NCBI RefSeq assembly: GCF_002001175.1
Contig: NZ_MUNT01000006.1
Location: 496,001-560,000 of the forward strand
Origin: Rhodanobacter sp. C03
GTDB taxonomy: Bacteria; Pseudomonadota; Gammaproteobacteria; Xanthomonadales; Rhodanobacteraceae
Length of the DNA stretch: 64,000 nt
Direction of reading: 5' to 3'
Made by a program: the position numbers and the translations under genes. The notes under the pieces are model-generated. The model made no database searches and was not told where the DNA came from. It was given only the letters and a program-made list of their open reading frames with translations. Below, in pieces: positions 17,234 through 25,880 of the stretch. The first letter of the stretch is position 1, and each line of letters opens with the position of its first letter.

Positions 17234-18357
17234 CCTGCCCTCCGTCGCTGGTCATCGCACACTTGCGCATATGCGCCTGACCACTGACGGCCAACCGCCT
17301 TGAACGAAAGCATGGCATCGAAGTGCGCGCGGACGCGTTCCGGCGATGGGCGATTCGACGCGGCAGCGACCAGCGCATCCGCGAGGCGAGCTGCATCGCT
17401 GCAAGGCCACAGATGGCCGACACTGCCATCACAGGTCAGTGCGCGGAATGAGGGAATATCGGTGATCACCGGCGTCACACCACAGGCCAGCGCTTCCAGC
17501 ACGACATAGCCGCAGCTCTCGGCGAGACTGCCGGAGACAAACAGATCCGCCGACTGCATCAGGCGCTCGACATCTGCATGCGCCACCCTGCCCAGCAGAT
17601 GGACGCGACCGGCGAGCCGTACATCGCGCGCGATGCAATGCTGCACTTGATCCATCAGCGGCGCACTGCCGAACGCACACCAGAGTCGCAGACCGGGCAG
17701 CTTCGATGTCGCCCGGGCGACTCCTTCTAGGACGGTCAGCGGGTCCTTGCCGGCGCTCAGATGTCCCACCCACAGCACGCACGGGTCTCCATGAAGCCCT
17801 GTCTCCGCGCGGGCATCGATGCGGTTGCCCACGGTGAAACGGCTGCTGGATTCGGGAATCGCGAACAAGCGCATTTGTGGCCCGAACAAGCCGGTGCGGG
17901 TGAATGGCAGTGCCAGCTCGTGTGCCGTGAAGGCAACGCCCGTGGCAGCCGCATACCACCGCTGCCATTGCGGCCGTCGCCACCAGCGAGGCAAACCGTC
18001 GGCGTGATCCTGGAAAATGATCGGCAGTTGCGGCAGGCACTGCGCCACGGCGAATGCATCCTCGGCGAAACCCAGGCCGTTCGCATGCAGGACGTCGGCC
18101 TTGATGTCGGTGAGCAGACGGGCGAAACGGCGGCTGCGCCCCGTCGCCCCGACTGCTCCAGTGATATCGACAAAGTGGTAGTCGATGCCGTTTCGCGTGA
18201 GCCGATCGTCACGCGCCGCCGCCTGGATCACCGAAACACGCGTACCAGCATCGGCAACCAGTTCAGCGATATCCACCAGCGAATGCCATTGCGCAAGAAC
18301 CTCGTCATGCGCAAGGCCTGTCGGTGCCGGCAGGAAATTGATTTGCGCGACGTGCAA
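17230..18357 (-). CDS. GT4-family glycosyltransferase
   Basis: The 375-aa GT-B enzyme begins MHVAQINFLPAPTGL. It has VLHANGLGFAEDAFAVAQ in the acceptor domain, VLWVGHLSAGKDPLTVLEGV at the domain junction, and AESCGYVVLEALACGVTPVITD with the E-x7-E motif. It is coupled to the downstream GT4 gene by an ATGA overlap and follows the radical SAM gene by 13 nt. It probably adds a sugar to the same lipid-linked intermediate as its partner. The two GT4 proteins are clearly distinct in sequence, so this is not a recent duplication. Confidence 0.88.
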   Translation of the reverse strand: MHVAQINFLPAPTGLAHDEVLAQWHSLVDIAELVADAGTRVSVIQAAARDDRLTRNGIDYHFVDITGAVGATGRSRRFARLLTDIKADVLHANGLGFAEDAFAVAQCLPQLPIIFQDHADGLPRWWRRPQWQRWYAAATGVAFTAHELALPFTRTGLFGPQMRLFAIPESSSRFTVGNRIDARAETGLHGDPCVLWVGHLSAGKDPLTVLEGVARATSKLPGLRLWCAFGSAPLMDQVQHCIARDVRLAGRVHLLGRVAHADVERLMQSADLFVSGSLAESCGYVVLEALACGVTPVITDIPSFRALTCDGSVGHLWPCSDAARLADALVAAASNRPSPERVRAHFDAMLSFKAVGRQWSGAYAQVCDDQRRRAG

Positions 18358-18370
18358 GGCCGGTGCTCGC

Positions 18371-19885
18371 CTAGAGGCCCGATACCTGCGGCATGCGCAG
18401 GCGTACCAGCCGATTGGCCAGGTTCAGTTCCCACGGGCGATCGTACTTGCCGTGACGATAGCGCCAGCCGGCCATGGCGCTCAGGCTGCGCTTGGCCCAC
18501 GGTGGCGAGCGCAGATCCTGCACCGTGGGAAACCGGCAACGCAGCACCGTCACGAAGTCGTGGATGCGGCTGCGCAGCTTGTCGGTGAGCCAGGGTGCAT
18601 CGGCATGGCAGGCATAGTCGACCCAGCGACGCTGCATCCACTCTTCCGGCGTCTTCGGAAAAACCACCGGCTCGCCGTTGAGATCGAGCAGTGGCATCGA
18701 AGGCCGCTTGCCGCGGTCCTTTTCGTGTTTGCTGCTCTCCGGCAATGGCGTGTAGATGTAGACGATGATCTCGGACTGGGGATTGATCTTCTTCAGTTCG
18801 CGGATGAATTCGAAGGTGTGCTCGGTTTCTTCTTCGGTGTTTTCCGGCGGCGCAACCATGAAAGACAGCTCGGGAATCACCCCGTTCCGGCGACACAATT
18901 CGGCGACCTCCAGTGTCTGATCCGGACGCGTGCCCTTGCGGATCTCCTTGAGCATCTGTCCGCTGGGCGATTCCGCGCCGATGTACGCCATCCGCAACCG
19001 GCTCTTGCGCACCAGCTTCCACGAACTCTCCGACAGGTTAAGCAACGCGTCCGAGCGCGCGTAGCACCACCACGGCATTTCGAGTTTTGCCATCACTTCA
19101 AGCAAGGGGATCATGTCCTCTTCGCGATCGAAGAAGTTGTGATCGAAGAACTGGATCGAATCGGCGCCCAGTTCGTACTTGAGATAACTCAGGTCGCGCT
19201 CGAGCCTGGCGATAGCCGGCAAGGCGGTGGTGCCGCCGAACATCGCAGCCACGCCACAGAAAGTGCAGCGGTAACGACAACCGATCGCAGCCTGGTGCGC
19301 GGCGGTGCGGCGGCCAAGAAAGGTACGCGCCAGATAGCGCCGTGGATCGCCGAGCTTGTCGTAGGGCAGCACCAACCCGGTATCGCCCAGCGTGAAGCGA
19401 CGGTTCGGGTTGTGCACGATCGTGCCGTGGCTCTTCCATGACATCCCGCCGATCAGCGGCAGCCTTGAGTCCGCGTTACCGGCCAGCGCGGCGATCAGGT
19501 CAGGCAAGGTTTCCTCAGCCTGCCCGCGCACGGCGTAATCGACGTACGGCGCGGCCAGCGCGGTATCCGGATAGAGCGTGGGAAAGTAGCCACCCCAGAT
19601 GATCGGCACCGCCGGGAAACGCTCGCGGATTGCTTTGGAGACATCGATCGACGGTGCGACCTGTGGGCCGCCCATCACGCTGATGCCGACGGCATCGAAT
19701 CGACCACCCTCCAGCGCATGCAGCGCCTCGCCGACAACATCGCGGTCGATGTTGCCATCGATGATCTGGCTGTTGCCGGTTCGATCCAGCGCTGCCGACA
19801 GATGCAGCAACGACAACGGAAATCGCGCACTCGAGCGCGAGGTGATGGTCGGATTGATCAGCAAGGTCTTGGGGGAAGGGTTCAT
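18371..19885 (-). CDS. B12-binding-domain radical SAM protein
   Basis: This 504-aa protein has an N-terminal cobalamin-type domain (LLINPTITSRSSARFPLSLL, ISVMGGPQVAPSI, VPIIWGGYFPTLYPD) and a radical SAM core with C203-x3-C207-x2-C210 (GCRYRCTFC). Later segments SIQFFDHNFFDREEDM and MAYIGAESPSGQMLKEI fit the family. As in the first radical SAM protein of the window, no DxHxxG motif is visible. Related enzymes methylate carbon or phosphorus, or make lipids such as hopanoids and carotenoid tails. Lying between a methyltransferase and two glycosyltransferases, it probably modifies the glycan or its carrier. Confidence 0.85.
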   Translation of the reverse strand: MNPSPKTLLINPTITSRSSARFPLSLLHLSAALDRTGNSQIIDGNIDRDVVGEALHALEGGRFDAVGISVMGGPQVAPSIDVSKAIRERFPAVPIIWGGYFPTLYPDTALAAPYVDYAVRGQAEETLPDLIAALAGNADSRLPLIGGMSWKSHGTIVHNPNRRFTLGDTGLVLPYDKLGDPRRYLARTFLGRRTAAHQAAIGCRYRCTFCGVAAMFGGTTALPAIARLERDLSYLKYELGADSIQFFDHNFFDREEDMIPLLEVMAKLEMPWWCYARSDALLNLSESSWKLVRKSRLRMAYIGAESPSGQMLKEIRKGTRPDQTLEVAELCRRNGVIPELSFMVAPPENTEEETEHTFEFIRELKKINPQSEIIVYIYTPLPESSKHEKDRGKRPSMPLLDLNGEPVVFPKTPEEWMQRRWVDYACHADAPWLTDKLRSRIHDFVTVLRCRFPTVQDLRSPPWAKRSLSAMAGWRYRHGKYDRPWELNLANRLVRLRMPQVSGL

Positions 19886-19909
19886 GGCGAAGGGCTACGG
19901 CAAGAAGGG

Positions 19910-20614
19910 TCAGGACGCGCGAATGAGCTGGAACACCAGCGCGACGGGAACCTCCAGCGCCATGCGGTCGAAGCGCGCGCCAGCGGGAATGTCGGCCGGA
20001 TCCAGCATGGGTTCGAGCACCCGCTCGATCTGCAGCCCGAGCGTCGCGCAGGCCGCGTGCCAATGGCTGTACAGGTGTTGCGCATGCCGCACGGCATAGC
20101 GCTGGTTGCCGGACTTGAAATCGCGCAACCAGCCGAATGCATGCCCGATCGGATGCACGTCACTGCACAACAGCATGCCGCCGGGCCGGGTCACGCGGTG
20201 CAGTTCGGCCAGCGACTGTTGCAGATTCTCGAGGTGTCCGACGACCAGGCCACAGACGGTCAGATCCGCCAGCGCATCCGGTACCGGCAAAGCCGCCAGG
20301 CTGCCCTGCACCAGCTCGACCTCGGCGGCGACATCGGGTTGCAACACGCCCAGCTCCGCGACGGCGCGTTGCAGCATCTCTGGAGAAAGATCCACGCCGG
20401 TCACGCGTGACGCGCCGCGCCGCAGCGCATGCAGCATGTAGCGTCCACTGCCACAACCGACGTCGAGCACGGCCTGTCCCTGCAGTGTGGCCGGCATCAG
20501 CCCGAGCATCGCGCGCTCTTCGGCCTGCATGACCGGATTATGCGCATGTGCCGGATAACTGCGTGCCCACAGCGCGTATGCCTCCACAGGTTCGAGAGTC
20601 GGCGGGCGTGACAT
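19910..20614 (-). CDS. class I SAM-dependent methyltransferase
   Basis: The 234-aa protein has motif I AVLDVGCGSGRYMLHALRRG, GVDLSPEMLQRA, and VVGHLENLQQSLAELHRV followed by PGGMLLCSDVHPIG, all typical of Methyltransf_11. The ATG overlaps the amidohydrolase stop as TGATG at 20616-20612, so I choose this start over one 9 nt upstream. It acts on an unknown small molecule or sugar. It is one of three methyltransferases in the glycan region and shares an operon with another at 21851. Confidence 0.85.
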   Translation of the reverse strand: MSRPPTLEPVEAYALWARSYPAHAHNPVMQAEERAMLGLMPATLQGQAVLDVGCGSGRYMLHALRRGASRVTGVDLSPEMLQRAVAELGVLQPDVAAEVELVQGSLAALPVPDALADLTVCGLVVGHLENLQQSLAELHRVTRPGGMLLCSDVHPIGHAFGWLRDFKSGNQRYAVRHAQHLYSHWHAACATLGLQIERVLEPMLDPADIPAGARFDRMALEVPVALVFQLIRAS

Positions 20615-21846
20615 CAGTAACACTGCGCTTCAATGCCGGGATCGCGTTCGCGCTCGTTCCGATCAGCGATCAGTTCGAGCCCGGGTTCGAGCGCAACCAG
20701 CGCCGGCTCGGCCAGCGATCTGGCCAGCAACTTCGGCTTGCCGTCCAGCATCACCGGCACAGCTTCCATGCCGGCGACCGCAAACCATTCGGCGAAATCG
20801 ATATCGGCAATACAGGGGACGCCGTTGCGCACCACGGCGCGGATCTGGTTGCGTTCAATCGCCGCCAGACTGCGCACCTCATCGCCACCACGGTCTTCGA
20901 CGATCACCAGATCCGCAGGTGCGCCTGGCGTGAGACCGCCGCGCGAGGGCAACCGCAGAATGCGGGCGGCCTGGGTCGTGACCAGCCCCAGCAGCTGCCT
21001 GGGACTGAGCTCGCCGCGTACGGCGATGCCATGCATTTCCTCGAGCAGGTCACGTGCACCGCTGAGTCGTGAATCGCTGCCCAGCGCAAGCCTGCCGGCC
21101 GCGCACAGGCGCTGCGGATCGAGTGATTGCCCGAGCAGGTTGTGGTTGCTGGTCGGACACCAGACCACCGCGGCATCGCTGGCGATCACCCGATCGACGT
21201 CCTGCTCGCGCAGGCCCACGCCATGGATCAGTACGCTGTTCGCCGCCAGACATCCCAGTTGATCCAGCTGCGTGAGTTCCGCCTGCGCTGCCGCATCGGT
21301 ACCCTCGGCCAGATGGATCAGCCAGGGCCGGTCGGCGGGCGTGGCGGCAAAACTCTGCTGGACTGGAGGTCCGTAACCGGGCCAGCCCAGCGCGTAGCTC
21401 CAGCCGTAATCGCGCAGCAGTGCGACCGGAAAATTCGTCGCATCGAGCGCCGGATGCCAGGGGTCGTGATGCGCCACGCAGGTGGTGCCGGCCAGCAGGT
21501 TCTTCAGCGCACCATGCCGCAGCCGCAACTCCTTGGGCACCTGCAGCGCGGCGATGACGGCGGGTTCCTCGAAATGCGCCTGGAAGGCTGCAATCCATGC
21601 ATAGCTGTTGGGAAAAGGCGCGCCGGTTTTCAGCGGCGGCACGGTGTTGACGTGCAAATGTTCGTGCGCGTTGATCAGGCCGGGAAAGATCAGATGGTCG
21701 TGCAGATCGACCCGATACGCCCGCGCGGCGAGTGATGAACCGATCCGTCCTGCCCGGATCGGCAGCGGTACGCGCGAGCTGGCTTCCGTCGTGACCGAGA
21801 CCGCGCGGCACAAGCTGACGTCCATCGCTGCCTGGAGTATGTCCAT
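20614..21846 (-). CDS. metal-dependent amidohydrolase/deaminase-like protein
   Basis: The 410-aa protein is of the amidohydrolase superfamily. LIFPGLINAHEHLH holds the HxH metal pair after strand 1, HLAEGTD and HGVGLREQD supply the next histidines, and LALGSDSRLSG carries the conserved Asp. The ends (RLPSRGGLTPGAPADLVIVED) form the small beta-sandwich typical of the cytosine deaminase/TRZ-ATZ group. Such enzymes deaminate, dechlorinate or cleave amide bonds in ring compounds. Its position between two methyltransferases (4-nt gap on one side, TGATG overlap on the other) suggests a biosynthetic rather than catabolic use. This is unusual for a polysaccharide locus. The substrate is unknown. Confidence 0.82.
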   Translation of the reverse strand: MDILQAAMDVSLCRAVSVTTEASSRVPLPIRAGRIGSSLAARAYRVDLHDHLIFPGLINAHEHLHVNTVPPLKTGAPFPNSYAWIAAFQAHFEEPAVIAALQVPKELRLRHGALKNLLAGTTCVAHHDPWHPALDATNFPVALLRDYGWSYALGWPGYGPPVQQSFAATPADRPWLIHLAEGTDAAAQAELTQLDQLGCLAANSVLIHGVGLREQDVDRVIASDAAVVWCPTSNHNLLGQSLDPQRLCAAGRLALGSDSRLSGARDLLEEMHGIAVRGELSPRQLLGLVTTQAARILRLPSRGGLTPGAPADLVIVEDRGGDEVRSLAAIERNQIRAVVRNGVPCIADIDFAEWFAVAGMEAVPVMLDGKPKLLARSLAEPALVALEPGLELIADRNERERDPGIEAQCY

Positions 21847-21850
21847 GGAT

Positions 21851-22735
21851 TCAGCGCCGCCGCATCACGATCAGGAAGTGGTCGCCCATGTCACGCAGCA
21901 GCGGCAGGCCGCCCATACGATCGTCGAGCCGACCCAGTCGCTCGCACCAGTTGCGGCGACGTCGGTAGTAGTCCACCAGGTAAGGCGGCGGCAGGAACAG
22001 GCTCAGCGCGCGATAGCTCTGCAGCGAAAAGTGTTCGGCGAAGGCGCGGTAAAACTCGCGCGGCAAATAGTAGTAAGTCCAGATCGTGTGGCGATTCATC
22101 CCCACCGCGGTGGCACCTCGCGCCGCCCGCACGCCGGCCCGCTTGAAGCGCCCGCGAAGTGCGTAGTGGCCCAGCTCCCACGGGCAGATCCGACCCATCA
22201 CCGAAAAAACCAGGCTGCCGCCGGGGCGCAGCAGACGCGCACATTCGGCTGCGACAGCGCCGAGGTCAGGCGCGCAATTCAGCGGGCCGAAGTTCGAATA
22301 GATGGCGTCGAACTCGCCTTCAAGTTCCTCCAGCTGCTGGACACCCAGGTGGACGGCCGTGACTCGGGATTGCAGACCTGCGGCAGCGACGCGCGCCTGT
22401 GTGCGTTCGACCATCTGTGGCGACCAATCGGAGGCGACCACATGGAAGCCGCGCCGCGCGAACTCGAGCGCATCGATGCCGGTGCCACAGCCCAGATCAA
22501 GCAGCCGGCCACCCGCCGAGACCGCGCTGTGCACGGTGTCCCACAAGGTCACCCGCATGCGCTGAATCAGCTCGTTATTGCCGCGCGGCCCGTCATAGTC
22601 GGCGGCAACACTGTCGAAGGCACGTTGCGTATCGAGCAATTGCACCTGGTCCAGGGGCGCACTCCGTGGTCGCTGGCGAACGCTCGCGTCGGTTACCGCC
22701 TGGCGCACGATTTCAAACTTGTGTTGCCCACTCAT
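21851..22735 (-). CDS. class I SAM-dependent methyltransferase, first gene of operon
   Basis: The 294-aa protein has RLLDLGCGTGIDALEFARRG (motif I), VASDWSPQMVERTQ, FDAIYSNFGPLNCAPDL and RPGGSLVFSVMG. A C-terminal region of about 100 residues rich in Tyr and Arg (TIWTYYYLPREF, YLVDYYRRRRNW) follows the catalytic fold. The ATG at 22735 is favoured because GGAG lies 6 nt upstream; the longer frame to 22831 would run into motif copy 4. It starts the operon methyltransferase, amidohydrolase, methyltransferase, radical SAM, GT4, GT4. Substrate unknown. Confidence 0.85.
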   Translation of the reverse strand: MSGQHKFEIVRQAVTDASVRQRPRSAPLDQVQLLDTQRAFDSVAADYDGPRGNNELIQRMRVTLWDTVHSAVSAGGRLLDLGCGTGIDALEFARRGFHVVASDWSPQMVERTQARVAAAGLQSRVTAVHLGVQQLEELEGEFDAIYSNFGPLNCAPDLGAVAAECARLLRPGGSLVFSVMGRICPWELGHYALRGRFKRAGVRAARGATAVGMNRHTIWTYYYLPREFYRAFAEHFSLQSYRALSLFLPPPYLVDYYRRRRNWCERLGRLDDRMGGLPLLRDMGDHFLIVMRRR

Positions 22736-22844
22736 ATCGATCTCCGTTCGACCGGAAGGCAGTCCATGATTCCCAATGACATCCAGGATGAACCTCCGCT
22801 CGATCCGTGGTATCGGCCACGGCACTTTCATTCATCTGTTTGGT

Positions 22845-22872
22845 GAGTGCCGCTCTCGCCCGCTTTGGTTGA
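22845..22872 (-). promoter_or_regulatory. shared ECF-like promoter motif, copy 4 (methyltransferase/GT4 operon)
   Basis: On the minus strand TCAACC (22872-22867), 16 nt, then GCACTC (22850-22845). The first base differs from the GCAACC of the other six copies. It lies in the gap between the Wzz-like stop and the methyltransferase start and points at the latter. Confidence 0.62.
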
Positions 22873-22890
22873 ATGCGGCTGACAACAGGA

Positions 22891-23733
22891 CTACCTGTGC
22901 ACTCGGCGCCGTACGGCGTTTCTCGCCATGGCGGCCAATCCACCCAGGAAGGCCCCCAGCAAGAGGCCCGCGCCCCAGATCAGCACCAGGTTCGGGGATA
23001 CCCTTTTATCGGGGACATAGACGGATCCCAGCAGCGATGTTTCATACGTGTACGTGGCACTGAGGCGATCGACGAGGTCGCTTCTGGCCAACTGCAGACC
23101 GCGGATCTCTTCGTTCTTGCTGGTCAGCAACACGCTGGCGAGCAACGGGTTCTGGATGCCCTTGCTGCCCGCGTCGTCCTTGCCTGCGGGTGTGACGGCC
23201 TGCTGCAGGCGATCCTGCTCAGCCTGTGCATTGCGCAAATCAGCCTGGATTTCATCAAGCCGCGCTTTGGCCAGTTGCAACGGCCTCGCTTCGAGGCGCT
23301 GGTGGATAGCCTGCAACTGATTGACCGTAGCGACGGCGAATTGGCGGACTTGTTGCGCTGAATAGCCTCGCAGGCTCATCCGGATCAGCGGCCCGGCGTA
23401 AGGTAACGGCTCCAGTTTCATGCTCTTGCGGTAAAGCGAGGCTTCGGGTGAATCGGGCGAAAAGCCAAGGCTGTTCATCACCTCGTTCTCGAACGGCACC
23501 ATTTGCAGACGCTCGAGCACCCGGGCCAGCGACTCGGTCTTTGGATCCTGACCCGAGGGCACCTGCCCGACCTGCCCGATCTGGATCCAGGCGGTCGCCT
23601 CCCATTGGTTCCTTGCCCGATGCGCGAAGGCAAAGGTGCAGACCAGGGCCACGACCAGCACGGCCGCAAACCATTTCCACTCACGCGAGAAAATCCGCCA
23701 GAGATCGATCAAATAGATTTCGTCTTGTTCCAT
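22891..23733 (-). CDS. Wzz-like chain-length determinant protein
   Basis: The 280-aa protein starts MEQDEIYLIDLWRIFSREWK, followed by a transmembrane helix (about residues 22-40), a long periplasmic region with coiled-coil character (QLQAIHQRLEARPLQ onward) and a second helix near the C-terminus (LVLIWGAGLLLGAFLGGL). This is the Wzz/PCP layout that sets the length of Wzy-made polymers. There is no fused tyrosine-kinase domain. It follows the polymerase-like gene by 10 nt and ends the Wzx/Wzy operon. The ATG at 23733 matches the family N-terminus; a frame up to 23805 is not needed. Confidence 0.82.
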   Translation of the reverse strand: MEQDEIYLIDLWRIFSREWKWFAAVLVVALVCTFAFAHRARNQWEATAWIQIGQVGQVPSGQDPKTESLARVLERLQMVPFENEVMNSLGFSPDSPEASLYRKSMKLEPLPYAGPLIRMSLRGYSAQQVRQFAVATVNQLQAIHQRLEARPLQLAKARLDEIQADLRNAQAEQDRLQQAVTPAGKDDAGSKGIQNPLLASVLLTSKNEEIRGLQLARSDLVDRLSATYTYETSLLGSVYVPDKRVSPNLVLIWGAGLLLGAFLGGLAAMARNAVRRRVHR

Positions 23734-23743
23734 GGTGCTGTGC

Positions 23744-24934
23744 TCACTGGAAGGATGGTGGAGACATGGTTTGCGCGGCCGTCGCGAAGGCATCTGCGTG
23801 CCCATCGTCTATCGGCTCCTGCAACCTCCTGTTCGGCAGCCAGGCCACGAGAACCTGCATGACAAGACACAAGCCGATGAAGCCGACATTCGTCCACGTG
23901 AATGCCTGTGGCGCGAACGGCGACATCACACACACATAGGAAACACGCAGGAAAATAAGCAGGGAAAACAGCGGCACGGCCGGACGCAGGCGCCGCACAC
24001 TCCACCGCAGCAAGCCGTACAACACGAAGATCGCAGCCACCGCGCCGACCGGACCCAGCGCCATGAGGAACGGAAAGAACTCCGTACCCACGTTGATCGT
24101 CGCTGCGTCCAGCGGAATATCCGTCCCGGCGGTCACGACGGACCCATTCATCGGAACCACCTGGTTGATCAGGAAGCTGGCGTTGGAGTAATGCTTGGCC
24201 AGAATCGCGCTGAAGTTGTACGGGCCGGCGCTGCCGTAAAGCAGCAGCCACTTGAAGCCCAATGGCAACGCCCGGTAAACGGCGCTGAAAGGCAGCGTGA
24301 TGTTTTCCAGTGGCCCGGACCGCAAGATGCCGAGGATCGAGAAAACGCTGCTGCCGGCGATCGCCAGAAAACCGACGCTTTTCCACGGCAGCGGCCTTGC
24401 CTCGTCGCGGCGCAGCATGATGACGAGTGCAAACGAGAACACGCTGGCGAACAGACGATTCCGGTCGATCACCAGCACCGGGAACAGAAAGCCGATGACG
24501 ATGAGCATGTTGCGCACCCACTTGCTCCTGACGCAGAGCAGCCCGATCGGAGGAAGTGCCCAGCACATGTCGGAAACATGCCGGACGTGTTCGCGGCCAC
24601 CTTCCATCAAGGCATAGGACGATGGTTTGTCGAGCAGCGGAATCGGGAACAGCGTGAGATCGATCAGGCAGAAGAAAGCGACGATGCCCGCAAAAGCCAG
24701 CGCGACAAATCCATCGCGGGTACCGGTGTAATGACGCACACGGAATCGCGCGGGCTCGGGAATCCTGACGTTCGTATGCACATCGAACCACACGATGACC
24801 GTTGCGCTCGCTGCCAGCAGCAGCAGGCCCTTCAGGTAATCCGCGGAGAGATCGTAGGTGAGCAAAGTAAGCCCGCAAGCCAGCAGGATCGGCAGTCCGA
24901 GATAGCTCGAGGGGAGGCACAGCAGCCGCTTCAT
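23744..24934 (-). CDS. Wzy-like polysaccharide polymerase (polytopic membrane protein)
   Basis: The 396-aa protein is almost entirely hydrophobic, with about ten predicted membrane segments and a long periplasmic loop with ILAKHYSNASFLINQV and VVTAGTDIPLDAATINVG in the C-terminal half. Wzy polymerases have little sequence identity, so the call rests on topology and position between a glycosyltransferase and a Wzz-like gene, with a flippase in the same operon. It would join repeat units at the periplasmic face. The start overlaps the GT2 stop by 4 nt. Confidence 0.72.
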   Translation of the reverse strand: MKRLLCLPSSYLGLPILLACGLTLLTYDLSADYLKGLLLLAASATVIVWFDVHTNVRIPEPARFRVRHYTGTRDGFVALAFAGIVAFFCLIDLTLFPIPLLDKPSSYALMEGGREHVRHVSDMCWALPPIGLLCVRSKWVRNMLIVIGFLFPVLVIDRNRLFASVFSFALVIMLRRDEARPLPWKSVGFLAIAGSSVFSILGILRSGPLENITLPFSAVYRALPLGFKWLLLYGSAGPYNFSAILAKHYSNASFLINQVVPMNGSVVTAGTDIPLDAATINVGTEFFPFLMALGPVGAVAAIFVLYGLLRWSVRRLRPAVPLFSLLIFLRVSYVCVMSPFAPQAFTWTNVGFIGLCLVMQVLVAWLPNRRLQEPIDDGHADAFATAAQTMSPPSFQ

Positions 24935-25878
24935 GTCGCCTCCGCGCGTGGGTTTGTGGATGAAACCCGGAGCTTTGACAGGACCACCAGCGACAGATAT
25001 GCCAGCATGTGGAATGCCAACGGCGAGGGTCGTCTCTGCAGGAACGCGATCTTGGCGCCGATGTAATGCGACTGCGCCCTGAGCAAAGTCTTGTACGGCT
25101 CATCGAACAAACAGGCCCGGCGCAGCGCAACCTGCCTCGACTCGGCAAGATTGATGACGCGGGTTGGCGTGTGCCGCGTCTTGCTCAGGTTGGCACCATG
25201 GATGCGGTAGGCGCAGACGCTGACGTCGATGAAGCCCAGTGCATCACGCGCCGCCAACCGAAGAAACAGATCCCAGTCTTCGATGCGCAGACCTTCGCTC
25301 CAGCGGTCGACCGTGTCGAGTGCGCTCCTTCTCATCAAGGCAACCGGGCCACCGATCGCCCACTGGCTGATAATGGCGCGCCGTATACCGTCATCGGATC
25401 GATAGAGACTTTTGTCGGCACCGTGAAGATCACGCATGCCACTGTCATGCACTTTTTTCCCGTCCTGATCGACGACGACCGAATCACCGATCACGGCCCC
25501 TTTGCCCGGATGCGCCAGCAGGTAGCGAACCTGTGCATCAAGACCTCCGGGCAACAGATAGTCGTCGCTGGCACCCGGCCGGAGAAACTCCCCGTTCGCT
25601 CGCACCACCAGTTCGTTCAAGGTCGCCGCGATGCCCCGGTTCTCCCGGCGCACGTACTCGATCGGAAGATCCATGCAATGCGTCGCCACCCAATCGGCAA
25701 TCCTGTCGGCGGTTCTGTCGGTCGACCCATCATCGATGATGATGAGCTCCTTGGCCGGATACGGATCTTCCAGCACGCTATCCAGGCAGCGCTGCACGAA
25801 ACGCTCGTGGTTGTATGCCGGTATGAGCACCGAGACCAACGGCATCGCTGTCGCGCTCTTTGATACGTCGAAGGCCAT
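24931..25878 (-). CDS. GT2-family glycosyltransferase
   Basis: The 315-aa GT-A enzyme begins with PLVSVLIPAYNHERFVQRCL, has ELIIIDDGSTDRTADRI (nucleotide-binding aspartates) and a metal-site-like GASDDYLLPGG, and later GLRIEDWDLFLRLA, which contains the catalytic E-D-W-D. It is an inverting glycosyltransferase of the WcaA type. The ATG at 25878 sits 2 nt after the flippase stop and overlaps nothing; the longer frame to 26031 lies inside the flippase gene. It adds a sugar to the cytoplasmic lipid-linked repeat unit; donor unknown. Confidence 0.9.
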   Translation of the reverse strand: MAFDVSKSATAMPLVSVLIPAYNHERFVQRCLDSVLEDPYPAKELIIIDDGSTDRTADRIADWVATHCMDLPIEYVRRENRGIAATLNELVVRANGEFLRPGASDDYLLPGGLDAQVRYLLAHPGKGAVIGDSVVVDQDGKKVHDSGMRDLHGADKSLYRSDDGIRRAIISQWAIGGPVALMRRSALDTVDRWSEGLRIEDWDLFLRLAARDALGFIDVSVCAYRIHGANLSKTRHTPTRVINLAESRQVALRRACLFDEPYKTLLRAQSHYIGAKIAFLQRRPSPLAFHMLAYLSLVVLSKLRVSSTNPRAEAT

Positions 25879-25880
25879 CG

